DNA of 64,000 nucleotides from Steinernema hermaphroditum (Eukaryota > Nematoda > Chromadorea > Rhabditida > Steinernematidae). Below are positions 23,400 through 32,763 of the stretch, in pieces. Below the pieces are notes generated by a model. That model saw only the letters and a program-made list of their open reading frames with translations. It was not told the DNA's origin and made no database searches. The position numbers and the translations under genes were made by a program. The stretch spans positions 6,846,012-6,910,011 of the forward strand of contig CM059623.1 in the NCBI GenBank assembly GCA_030435675.1, written 5' to 3'. How positions within the stretch are numbered: position 1 is the first letter of the stretch; every line of letters begins with the position of its first letter.

Positions 23400-24491
23400 T
23401 TAAATGTATCTCGGCATAGCGCGAACTTCTGCGAGGGTTCTGTCGATCTGGAAAGAGAATTTGAGGAGTAGATAAGGCATATCGACTCGAACCTTTTCGA
23501 GGAATCTGTCCCGTGGTCGAGTGGTTAGCTGCACGAAGTTCGATCCTACGATCCTCGAGTCCTGTCGTTGCACGTACGGGTGCGACTGGTACATATACGG
23601 TGAAAGTGGGGAGCTGCAAGATATCGTCGTAGGAGGCACCTTACACGACTGGCAACGTACCTGTCGAACTTCTGGTAGTCGACGAGCATCTGCTTGTTGT
23701 TCTTCTTCCACTCGTCTGAGCGTTCCCGGTAGGAGGTGTAGCCGCCGTAGGTGCCACGTCGGTCGTCCAGCGAAGTGCCAATGAGCTCGGAAGGCCGACG
23801 CTCGATATTGTGGCTTATGGAGAAGTACTCACTCGACTGTTTAGGTGTGTAGACGGGAAACTGCACATAGGTGCTCCTGGAAGTCAGCCCGCCCACGCCC
23901 AGATCCGCGAGCATGTTGTCCAGCGGAGAGCTGTGCATGTCGATCTCAACTGCAATTCAGAAGGTCGACGACCTCGTCGAAGGTGTGGCACTCACTCGAC
24001 TCGTCGAGGGCGTCTTTGCCGAGGTGCTGCTCCATCGCCAGCATTCGCATTGCGCTGATGCTTTGCTCGCCGGGGACCTGAAATCACTTTTACCTCGGAG
24101 AGGGAGTGAATCGTGCTTTTAAAGAGTTGTGCTTAGTGGGACAACCGTATCTCTACGAAATTCACTCAATAAAGCAGTGATCTGGCAAATTTGAATAGAT
24201 ATCTTTCGGAAACCCTTCTTGGTTCAAAACATATGGCGACATTTGCCTGCCTGTTCAAGGGATCGAAGTTCAGGTGCAGACAACTACCTTTGCTCCTGGG
24301 CGGAAAATGTTGCGGACGTAGTTTTCGAAGCCCTGGCACGCCGGACCTGCAACAAAACAATAGCCTTATCGTGTGCTGGAGTGTTAGATGCCTCCTAAGA
24401 TTTCTCTGGGATTTGGGGCCTTCAGATCATCACGGTCGCCCACAGCCTCGCTTGGAGGCTTTCGTTCGTCCCAGCCGAGATACTCCGACAT
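23400..24491 (-). CDS. multi-exon protein, unrecognised (CQGFENYVRNIF motif)
   Basis: Splice sites join consistently over five exons on the minus strand. The start ATG at 24489-24491 follows a GAATTGCAG acceptor. Exon 1 gives MSEYLGWDERKPPSEAVGD. Exon 2 gives PACQGFENYVRNIFRPGAK. Exon 3 gives VPGEQSISAMRMLAMEQHLG, then KDALDES. Exon 4 gives IEIDMHSSPLDNMLADLGVG, then a Ser/Tyr-rich part with YTPKQSS, IERRPSELIGTSLDDRRGTY and WKKNNKQMLVDYQKFDR. The last exon gives SPLSPYMYQSHPYVQRQDSR and VGSNFVQLTTRPRDRFLEK. The 3' boundary is uncertain because the frame stays open to a stop at 23400 but a GT donor follows RFLEK. I recognise no domain. The helix-rich and Ser/Tyr/Pro-rich composition suggests an adaptor or a partly disordered protein. 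Confidence 0.65.
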
Positions 24492-25456
24492 GTGCGTTCT
24501 TCCTCTGCAATTCGCGATTATCGCGACCTCGGAGGGATGCGAGGGAAACCACGAAGACGTTGTTAGTCACTGCCTATCCACTCTTAGTAAACTACAAACC
24601 GGTACACGGAAAGACTTGAAACCCACCGCATAGCGGCGACGAAACGAGAACGGATAGTCAGATTCCAAGCCTAAGCGAATTCACTAGAGAGTACGAAAGA
24701 GGCGAAAAGAGTTCGGAGTGGAGAGTGGCACTCAGCGGTGTAACATTACGGCATTGGAGGGCCGCGAAGGGCCCAGGCCTGAGGGGCGTGCCGAGATTGG
24801 AGGAAAAACACTTCGGTCGCCGGTCCAAGCGCCATGGGAAGGAGGTCTTTGGCTGCCGAGTGCTTGGACGGGATGACCGCCAAAACAGGTGGTAAACACC
24901 GAAGTAACGCTGAATGAAGATATAGCCACGGTGTGTCAAATGGCTCATTTTTCTGTCCGCGACCGAGTAGTAAATGTCACACGTTAGGACACAGTCTTGC
25001 CAGATCTTCAGTTACTCGTATCTTCAGATTTGCACCGATTATGATCGGTAACAGTGCCCTTTTGTCCGCAAAATGATCAGCACCACGCATTCCATTAGTG
25101 AAATACATAACCGTTCGAAAAACGGTCGAAGTTCTGACTTTCTGACACTTTCATGTTAGCTCAAAATCACCTAGCTTACAGGAGACAACGACGCACAACT
25201 TGTCTCCGTAAGTGCGAAATCGTATCAACTTCAGGAGACAACGACGCACAACTTCAACATATGAATTTTGATATCATGCATTATTCGCAGAGACATCAGC
25301 AATTTACTACTGAAATCGTCGTTTTTCGCAAAAAACGACCTGTCGTAAGTGCGAAATAACTTTTCGTAGATAGCGTATTTTTTGCTCAGTCGGTACACAA
25401 AATGTTCAGCGTACTCTAACGCACAAATTCAACATATGAATTTAGTTCTAATGTCC
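24492..25456. other. intergenic with short direct repeats
   Basis: No convincing exon. From about 25150 the block AGGAGACAACGACGCACAAC occurs twice (about 25180 and 25232), CGTAAGTGCGAAAT twice (about 25206 and 25344) and TTCAACATATGAATTT twice (about 25250 and 25428). This is a diverged tandem structure leading into the foldback repeats. Confidence 0.6.
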
Positions 25457-25724
25457 TGAGTGTCGAGAAAAGTTAAAAAAGAGGTCGAAAAATGACCGAA
25501 AAAAGTCAAATTTTTAGGATTTTTGATATTTTGGTATCAATCGATAGCTTTCGACTTCATTAGTGATTTTCCATCGGAATTAGTGTGAACGGACTGATCT
25601 GCACGGAATGACAGGCCAAAAACTACCCAGAAAGCGACCAGGTCCCGCCACGAAGCGGCGGACGCTTTCGTGAACTAATTTCCCTTATGCTGACACGCCG
25701 TGTAGCCGATTTAATAAAAAAACT

Positions 25725-25923
25725 TGCACCCTTTTCGCCGTCTGGTCCTGGCACGCCATTTTTGCACGTTCGCGGCGTGTGGTCGCGTCGTTCATAAGCA
25801 GCAATTGTGAATTTACGGAATCGTCTGTAGTCTTCGTCGTTTTTCTCCATGGTTTCGGGCGTTTCTTGGAAAAGCGCAAGCGTAGTCCTTTTCCTTAATC
25901 AATTGCGCGTCGAATGAGCGCCG
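25725..25923. repeat. dispersed repeat, copy 1 (inverted partner at 29282-29470)
   Basis: About 200 bp matching 29282-29470 in inverse orientation. Shared blocks include GGCACGCCATTTTTGCACG, TCTCCATGGTTTCGGGCGTT and TTAATCAATTGCGCGTCGAA. Confidence 0.85.
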
Positions 25924-26036
25924 CAGATCAGTCCGTTCGCACTAATTCCGACGGTAAATCACTAATGAAGTCGAAAGCTATCGATTGATACCAAAATATC
26001 AAAAATCCCAAAAATTTGACTTTTTTCGGTCATTTT

Positions 26037-26341
26037 TGTTACGTCTTGTCGTAACAATAGTTTGAGGGAGCTAGGAGCTCTACCTGGTGGGAGACCTCAA
26101 ACTTGGGTAATTAAACCTTTATGTACAAATAACACGTAACAAATAAAGGCGCGAACACGTAAGCACATGAACGCGCTAGTCAACACAAACATAAGGCTGG
26201 CGCGATATGAATGGAAGAGACAGAGAGCGGTCGCTAGCCTAGACAGCATAGACAACACGCAGACAACTATGGTGACCAATCGCGGTGAGACGCAGACGAA
26301 CATTGAACAAGAGAATCAATGCGTGTGGTCAGCACGCAACA
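26037..26341 (-). repeat. 3' LTR of the gag-only element
   Basis: 305 bp, near-identical to the 5' LTR, with the SL1 22-mer at 26096-26117 on the minus strand. Confidence 0.95.
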
Positions 26342-26393
26342 CCTCCCAACGCAAGAGGAAAGAAAGACATGAATACAAGAATAAGTATGCATA

Positions 26394-28106
26394 TCAATGG
26401 CGGATGACATCCCAGTGTTCTGGAAGCTTGGCGTGTCGCATCGCTTCGGCTCGGCGTTTCCGGAAGAGTTCTTCGCGGGCGAGAGCTTCGGGGCTGAGAG
26501 CGATTAATCCAGAGCTTGTCATCTTGGAGCGGTCGAGAGCTTCGATGGTCTTGTCCTCGGCGTTGTTGAGCGCAGGAGCGGATTGGTCGGGACCAGAGCT
26601 GGTCGGCTGGCGTGGAGCGGCATCACGGGAGAGCGCGGCGGTCTTCCGGACGGCAGAGAGAGAGCCAGACATGGAGCGTGGCGTCTTCTTCGGCTTCTTG
26701 GAGCTGGAGACGCTTGTGGGCTTCAATTGAACGTCAAGCGAAAGCACGTTGACGGTTCCCTTCCCCAACGAATGAGGCTTCGTTGAACGTTGAGCAACGC
26801 GGGAAGCAGCAGGCCGTTGGGCAACAGCTGTGGTAGTTGAAGCGGACGATCTTGGCTTGGTTCTTGCAGAGCTGCGAGGTGGGTGTTCGGTCTTCGGCTT
26901 GGAGGAATCGGTCTTGGCTGAGCAGCAGACTTCCTTGAACGGCTTGGCGTTCATTCCAAGGGCTTCGAACGTAGGATAGCCAAGGATCTGGAGGTTGGAC
27001 GGAGAGACGAAAAGCTTCGTTGTCCTAGAAGTTCCTTTCCAGTGAACTTGAGCGTTGAACCATCCCAAAAGCTTAAGAGGCTTCTTGGCAGCGGTGACGA
27101 TAGCTTGAGCCGCATGGTTGAGGCGAGGCTTCTTGAGAGCGGACCATGTACGATGGCTGATGATCGTTACTTCAGAACCGGTGTCGACCTTGATGTTGAT
27201 GGTCTTCTCAGCTGATTGAGCGTCGTGAGCACGGCGTACTGAGATGCGGGTGAAGTTCATGGTGCTTGAAGCGGGAGCAGAGACGAGGTTGACTTCCAAT
27301 GGAGCTTTCTTCGGCTTGGCGAAGTTGCAGAATCCAGTCTTGTGTCCTATCTTGTTGCATGCAGGGCACGTCTTATTGGAGAACGGACAGTCGTCGCGGT
27401 AGTGCATTTCTCCACAACCATAGCATGGCGTGCGTGGTACACGGCGTTGCTGAGAACGGCGACGAGTTGGATAGTCTTCGTCTTCAGAAGCAGAGTGTTC
27501 TTCCTGAGCAGGAGTAGAGCGGCGATGCTGGCTTCTTACGGCTAAGATGTCTTGTCGAGACTTGACTTCGCTGCGGACTTGGGTCTTCGTGAGTGCTTCT
27601 TGGTGCACGGTTTCCAAGTCAGTTTCTTCATCTGGCTTGCGAGCGGCCAGTTTCAGGAGAAGGTGTTCCTTCAGCTGCGGATTGTGCAGACCTTGGGCGT
27701 AGATCAGCACTGCCAATTCTTTTTCGGAGAACGATTTGAAGTCGAACTGTTGCACGGCCTTCATGACGGACTTGTACCAGTCATCGAGCGATGAGTACGC
27801 TGGTTGTTGCATGGACCAGCATTCGCGTCGGTAAGTGAACAGCAACTTCTTTTTCTCAAACGCGGCGGTGAGTTCGTTCTTGACGTCTTCGAGCGAGCAT
27901 TCATCGAGTTCCTTGTTCTTGGCTTGCAGGCGAGTGCAGAGTTGGCCAAATGCTGTCATGTTGAGCATGGAGACGAGCAGCGCTGCTTTCTGCTTTTCCG
28001 GCGTGTCGGCGGGCAAGAGCATAAGGCGGTTCTTGGCTGCTTGGAACCACAATGAGAAGTCGTCGACATCGGGGTCGAAAATCGGCAAATTGAAAAGGCG
28101 ATCCAT
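26394..28106 (-). CDS. Gag-like polyprotein with zinc knuckles and aspartic protease-like motif
   Basis: 570 aa, uninterrupted. The N-terminal two-thirds resemble Ty3/Gypsy-type Gag (FDPDVDDFSLWFQAAKNRL, LLKLAARKPDEETDLETVHQ). Two zinc knuckles follow at about residues 230-265 (CYGCGEMHYRDDC and CPACNKIGHKTGFC). A retropepsin-like motif VDTGSEVTIISHRTW lies at about residue 310 and is followed by LLGWF and ILGYPTFEALGM, as in retroelement proteases. The C-terminal 200 residues are Ser/Lys/Pro-rich and end EHWDVIRH. No polymerase follows before the 3' LTR. Confidence 0.9.
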   Translation of the reverse strand: MDRLFNLPIFDPDVDDFSLWFQAAKNRLMLLPADTPEKQKAALLVSMLNMTAFGQLCTRLQAKNKELDECSLEDVKNELTAAFEKKKLLFTYRRECWSMQQPAYSSLDDWYKSVMKAVQQFDFKSFSEKELAVLIYAQGLHNPQLKEHLLLKLAARKPDEETDLETVHQEALTKTQVRSEVKSRQDILAVRSQHRRSTPAQEEHSASEDEDYPTRRRSQQRRVPRTPCYGCGEMHYRDDCPFSNKTCPACNKIGHKTGFCNFAKPKKAPLEVNLVSAPASSTMNFTRISVRRAHDAQSAEKTINIKVDTGSEVTIISHRTWSALKKPRLNHAAQAIVTAAKKPLKLLGWFNAQVHWKGTSRTTKLFVSPSNLQILGYPTFEALGMNAKPFKEVCCSAKTDSSKPKTEHPPRSSARTKPRSSASTTTAVAQRPAASRVAQRSTKPHSLGKGTVNVLSLDVQLKPTSVSSSKKPKKTPRSMSGSLSAVRKTAALSRDAAPRQPTSSGPDQSAPALNNAEDKTIEALDRSKMTSSGLIALSPEALAREELFRKRRAEAMRHAKLPEHWDVIRH

Positions 28107-28279
28107 CGTGTTGAGCGATCACCAGGGCTCTTGGGTTAGATTGTCTGTACTGTCAAGGATTTAGGCTCTTGAATCGTCACCAAGACAGCTTCTTCACAGA
28201 GCAATTAACACCGGCTGGTTTCTTGGATCGCGGCTTGTTGCTTATTCTGCAGCGGGGGCGTCCGTGCAGATGGTTCGGC

Positions 28280-28494
28280 AACGGTGAAAAGTCCTGGTCA
28301 CCAATTTGTTGAGTTGGCGACTTGGCGCGGCCTGTCGGGAGCGTTGACGTCGAACAGGCGGGTGGCAGGAGGCGGAAGCGCGGGTCCGGAAATTCCTGAT
28401 CGCCAATTCGTTAGCGATTGGCGGTGGCAGCGGGACTTCAGCGGCGGGGGCGTCCGGCTTCAGCGCGAGAATTCGAAGATCCTGATCGCCAATT
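28280..28494. repeat. three diverged leader units next to the primer-binding site
   Basis: The motif TCCTG(A/G)TC(G/A)CCAATT followed by (T/C)GTT recurs at about 28291, 28395 and 28479 (plus strand). It is preceded each time by GC-rich sequence with GGCGTCC or GGGTCCG. The last copy abuts the LTR and overlaps the candidate primer-binding site. Confidence 0.75.
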
Positions 28495-28799
28495 TGTTAC
28501 GTCTTGTCGTAACAATAGTTTGAGGGAGCTAGGAGCTCTACCTGGTGGGAGACCTCAAACTTGGGTAATTAAACCTTTATGTACAAATAACACGTAACAA
28601 ATAAAGGCGCGAACACGTAAGCACATGAACGCGCTAGTCAACACAAACATAAGGCTGGCGCGATATGAATGGAAGAGACAGAGAGCGGTCGCTAGCCTAG
28701 ACAGCATAGACAACACGCAGACAACTACGGTGACCAATCGCGGTGAGACGCAGACGAACATTGAACAAGAGAATCAATGCGTGTGGTCAGCACGCAACA
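28495..28799 (-). repeat. 5' LTR of the gag-only element
   Basis: 305 bp. On the coding strand an exact copy of the 22-nt nematode SL1 leader occupies 28554-28575, preceded by TGTACATAAA and followed by GTCTCC, so that GAG|GT forms a potential splice donor. Further on, CCTCAAACT is complementary to AGTTTGAGG at the SL1 end. Confidence 0.95.
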
Positions 28800-28841
28800 A
28801 TTTTTCGACCTCTTTTTTAACTTTTCTTGACACTCAGTGCA

Positions 28842-29277
28842 TTCACAGAAGGTAGAGTTTTCCTCGCGGAGGAGTAACATTTTATCGAACCAGCTACCAA
28901 TATTTTCCAGCTTTTTGTACAATTGTTGTGGGTTTTCATGTTGTAATCACGTCCTAATCGTTTCTTTTGCCCTCCCTACCCTAATAGCTTTCATTACGAC
29001 AAGACCAACAGTAAAAAACAACCACATATCAGGTGGATTAGCGTATCTTTTGTTTCGACGCGAGCTGCGACTCTTCCGAAGAAAAGTACTGATTTTCAAT
29101 GTTTGTTGACTTGATATGTTGTTTGATATGAAAGTCATTAGGATGAAGAAGACACGCGAAACGATTAGGACGCGATTACAACGTGAAAACCCACAAAAAT
29201 TGGACAAAAAGCTGAAAAATATTGGTAGCTGGTTCGATAAAACGCTACTCCTCCGCGAGGAAAACTCTACCTTCCGT
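28842..29277. repeat. inverted repeat (foldback)
   Basis: Arms about 28842-28965 and 29150-29277 are reverse complements, sharing AGGTAGAGTTTTCCTCGCGG, AGCTACCAATATTTT and CGTCCTAATCGTTTC. The spacer contains no gene. Confidence 0.85.
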
Positions 29278-29281
29278 GAAT

Positions 29282-29470
29282 CGGCGCTCGTTCGACGCGC
29301 AATTGATTAAGGAAAAGGACTACGCTTGCGCTTTTCTAAGAAACGCCCGAAACCATGGAGAAAAATGACGAAGACTACTGACGATTCCGTAAATTCACGA
29401 TTTCGCCTTATGAACGACGCGACCACACACCGCGAACGTGCAAAAATGGCGTGCCAGCGACGAAAAGGGT
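29282..29470. repeat. dispersed repeat, copy 2 (inverted partner of 25725-25923)
   Basis: Reverse-complement match to 25725-25923 over about 190 bp. Confidence 0.85.
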
Positions 29471-29504
29471 ACATGTTTTTTGAAATCGACTACAGTTCGG
29501 GTTA

Positions 29505-31632
29505 CTGTATAGTCCATTTTTTTCCGAACTCCACAAAAGCGATCAATCACAGCGCGGTGGGACCCAGAATTTGCTCTAGCGCATTGAAAGGAGCGAATGA
29601 ACGCACGAAATATATAGTCGATGTAAACGGATTGGGGCACGCGTCCTGCCACGAAATTTGCGCTATTAGTAAGAATCAGACGTTCGCTCATAATGGGATT
29701 CGCAGGTTTCGTGAATGATTTGTGCATATCTCGATGCCGGGGGCGTATTTTCGGATTTCCAACGTTGAAAATGTAGCAAAAGCTCTGTGCGTTCGAATGC
29801 GCACAGATTTGTTTGATTTCGCGCCGTGTGCGCAGAGAAATTAACTCATCTTTGTAATGAGAGGAGATATTTTCCCGATTCTATGCGTATTTTTGAGCGT
29901 CGTGGGCCGTACATCAGCTGTAACACGCTGGAAAATAGCTAAGGCAGCGCGAATGAATGTTTGTTTGCAGCGTAGAGGGAGGAAGAGCGGTTGCCGTATG
30001 TTAGTCAGGTGCAGTCGCAACCAGATTCAATGACTCCACAATCTTGACCTTTTAGAGATTTCAGGTGCACTGCGACGCTCTGAAACGCGCGTCAATGATC
30101 TGTAAAGTGCAAATGAGAACTTGATGAGAGAAAATAATGCTTAGAGAGAAGATCAGAAAGATGGAGGAGGTCCGATATAGCGATTATTTTGACTTGTCAC
30201 CGCTCGGATACTTGAGATTACGCTAAATCACCTCATGGTCCTCTTTCCTTCTGATATAACACCCATTGGATCAAAGTTGTGCAGAAAAAATGCTTCGAGA
30301 ATGCCATTGCGGAAGTAGATCGCTGTCTTGAGTATGACAGCGTAGAAGTTCACCTAGACGATCAAATCACTGACGGTGCGAATTCGGACGATAGCACCGA
30401 TGAATCAGAACATGAAGTAGCTTTAGATGATGACGATTATAAACGCAAAAATGGAGCATTATTTGTATCTATTCATCACTTTTTCATAAATCGCTTAATT
30501 TCTCTGCGACTATTGAATTTGGCAACTCGAGTGACATGTCATTCGATGGAGCATTTAATTCTGCACAAATTTGACGTTGGAATTTCCGCGAAACGCTCTA
30601 GTTCGCTCGAAAATGACGAAAAAAGACAGGGAGTACGAAATCCCCATTGAAAAAATGCGAAAAGACGAAAAACTACGGTAGTCTAGCGGTCCCGCCACGA
30701 GCACCTTGCGGACCCCAATCCGTTTACACCGACTATATACTCGCCGTCAAAAAAAAACAAAGTCCGCACGTTCGGTCAGCGTGCGTGTGGTCTCCCCGAT
30801 TTACAAGGGAAAACCAGAGTTGAGCATCATAGAAGCTCGATTTCTCTTCGCCTGTGGCGTTTCGCCGAAATCCGTCAAATACAAATTGTTCGTTAGTGGC
30901 CAGAGCGCCGCTCGTGCCAAATTTCGCTGCGAACCGTGCACTCTTTTCGTGCGAAAAAGTGTCTTTTCTCCGTGACTAGGTCTCATTTAGATGCTGCATA
31001 GATATTTCGGAACTGTTTTATCGGCAAAATGGCAGCAATTCGTTCTGTATGCGATCACAATCTATCACCGATCGTGACGGTTACGGAATCTGACAGGTAC
31101 GAGCATGCTATGAGAATCGAAGAATAGTCCGCTCTCTACGACAATGCACAAGTAGAGCTCATCTTGCATGATCCCGAACTATCAGATTTCGGCAGAAGCG
31201 AAGGTCTGCAATAGATTGCGATCACATACCGGGGGAATGTTACCATTCTGCCCAGAAACCTATCCTGAAATTTCCCTGTAACGTGAAAAATAGACTTAGT
31301 CACGGAGAAAAGACACTTTTTCGCACGAAAAGAGTGCACGGTTCGCAGCGAAATTTGGCACGAGCGGCGCTCTGGCCACTAACGAACAATTTATATTTGA
31401 CGGATTTCGGCGAAACGCCACAGGCGCAGAGAAATCGAGCTTCTATGATGCTCAACTCTGGTTTTCCCTTGTAAATCGGGGAGACCACACGCACGCTGAC
31501 CGAACGTGCGGACTTTGTTTTTTTTGACGGCGAGTATATTTGCCTTTCTTCAATGTGCTGGAGCGAATTCTCGGTCTCGCCGCGCGGTGATTGATCGCTT
31601 TTGTGGAGTTCGAAAAAAATGGACTATATATA
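29505..31632. repeat. element with ~95-bp inverted ends TATAGTCCATTTTTTT
   Basis: 29505-29600 and 31550-31632 are inverted copies beginning TATAGTCCATTTTTTT and containing CTCCACAAAAGCGATCAATC. A third, palindromic copy lies at 56246-56376. The interior (29600-30734) has no supported gene. A weak acidic frame at 30279-30650 has no recognisable domain. Confidence 0.65.
30735..31539. repeat. large foldback repeat, ~250-bp arms
   Basis: Arms 30735-30983 and 31292-31539 are near-identical reverse complements starting ATATACTCGCCGTC and containing GTCCGCACGTTCGGTCAGCG. The spacer is 308 bp. There is no coding capacity of its own. It lies just upstream of the TRMT10 gene. Confidence 0.92.
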
Positions 31633-31710
31633 ATGAGATTCGAAACACCTCAGGACGGTCGACCACACACGGCGAAAACCTTCGCCTTCTTTCTTCATCG
31701 GACATTGCAG

Positions 31711-32626
31711 ATGTGTTCTGAAATGGAGGAGGACGTCGCCTTCCTCGACTCGTTGTTCGAAGAGTTTTCCCTCGAGAAGCCGCGGGAAGTCGCTAAGGCA
31801 GTGAAGAGCGAGAAGCGCGCGCTCCGCTACCAGAAGGTCGCAGAGCGGAGGAAGCGGAGACGCGTTGAAGAGCACCAGCGACGACGCGAGCGCCAGAAGG
31901 AGGCCAGAGGGACGGAGACGGAGGAGAAGCCAGGGCTCGAGATGAAACGACTTTCGGTACGTCGTCGAGGTAAGCTGCGAATCTTGCCTCCGTTTGTCGC
32001 CTTGTTATGTATTAATTTCGCATTTAGGTGTGCATCGACTTGGGTTTCTGCTCGGCAATGAACTCAAAGGAGCGCGGGAAGCTGATCCGACAGCTGGGAC
32101 GAGTTTGGGGTCTCCAGAAGCGCTACCCCGGTCTTTCTACCACCCTCGTGAACATTGACGAGGATTTCGTGACCGACGGGGAACGCATTGTGTCCGGATT
32201 CAGATCCTTCGCTTGGAAGACGACCACTCAGCGCCTCGAGGACATGCAGAGCACTTCTGCCATCGTCTACCTCAGCCCTGATGCCGAAATGGAACCTTTG
32301 ATGTTCGTCGAGGACGATGAGATGTACGTGATCGGAGGACTGGTAGACGAATCGGGAAGGGGATCGATGAGCCGCGAGAAGGCTGGTGAGTCTTCTGTGT
32401 GTGGCCTTTTGTAGAAGCTTCGTTTGTAGAAGACCTTGGCGTGAAGTGCCGGCGCTTACCGATTCCTGAGTACATGACCAAAGCTTCCCGTGGTACCTTC
32501 AATGTAATGCTGACGATCAATCAGGTGGTCGAAATCCTCTGCCGCCTCGCCGTGTCCGGTAACTGGATCGATGCACTTGGGCCAGTGGTGCCTGTACGAA
32601 CGGGTTATTCTGTTGTTGGAGTTTAG
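31711..32626 (+). CDS. tRNA (guanine-9-N1)-methyltransferase, TRMT10 family
   Basis: SPOUT-fold enzyme that uses SAM to make m1G9 (or m1A9) in tRNA. ATG at 31711 directly follows CATTGCAG, a probable trans-splice acceptor. A charged N-terminal helix (EKRALRYQKVAERRKRRRVE) is typical of TRMT10. The core, across three exons (introns 31956-32027 and 32381-32408), has VCIDLGFCSAMNSKERGKLI, IVYLSPDAEMEP, MYVIGGLVDESG, LGVKCRRLPIPEYMTKASRG and TFNVMLTINQVVEILCRLAV, matching the family's SAM-binding knot. The catalytic-site Asp (IYVIGGLVD type) is present. About 260 aa, slightly shorter than TRMT10A. Its first exon lies next to the foldback repeats. Confidence 0.92.
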
Positions 32627-32763
32627 GATAAATGCTTTTCTGTTGATCGAGTGCAATTTGTTATCGTTTCTTTTCTTTTGTAGGTGGAATACTTGTAAAC
32701 ATGTGATCCCTACCGCATATTACGAACGCTGTTACTTTTTTGTTTTTTAGGTTACAGAACGTT

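Larger units (their letters stand above)
26037..28799 (-). mobile_element. gag-only LTR retrotransposon with SL1 inside its LTRs
   Basis: Two direct LTRs of 305 bp (26037-26341 and 28495-28799) with TG...CA ends in both orientations, flanked by the 5-bp target duplication ATTTT (26032-26036 and 28800-28804). Coding strand is minus, so 28495-28799 is the 5' LTR. I saw one base difference between the LTRs (about 26268 versus 28727), so insertion is recent. The internal region has one gag/protease-like ORF but no reverse transcriptase or integrase, so the element needs enzymes from a relative. Directly after the 5' LTR the sense strand reads AATTGGCGATCAGGATC, a possible primer-binding site (TGGCGATCAGG). 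A short purine run (GGGAGG) precedes the 3' LTR. Confidence 0.95.
25457..28840. repeat. foldback element split by an LTR retrotransposon
   Basis: The left arm (about 25457-25606) is the reverse complement of a right arm that runs 25924-26036 and resumes at 28805-28840 after the LTR element. Arms share CTGAGTGTC(G/A)AGAAAAG, AAATGACCGAAAAAAGTC and GTATCAATCGATAGCTTTCG. The loop (25607-25923) contains a second repeat family (25725-25923). Confidence 0.85.

Noticed and set aside
23510..23570. tRNA-Ser-like 5' segment (CCGTGGTCGAGTGGTTAGC)
   Set aside because: No D/anticodon/T-arm continuation; on the minus strand it encodes FVQLTTRPRD in the last exon of the 23.4-24.5 kb gene.
26096..26117. Ordinary SL1 RNA gene
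   Set aside because: Lies at the same position in two direct LTRs, lacks the usual GTAAAC donor context and any visible Sm-site downstream.
25457..29470. CRISPR-like array
   Set aside because: Repeats are long inverted arms, not short regularly spaced direct repeats, and the genome is eukaryotic.
30279..30650. Acidic 120-codon frame (DDSTDESEHEVALDDDDYKRK)
   Set aside because: No ATG at the ORF start, no domain, and embedded in a repeat element; possibly a transposase remnant but not supportable.
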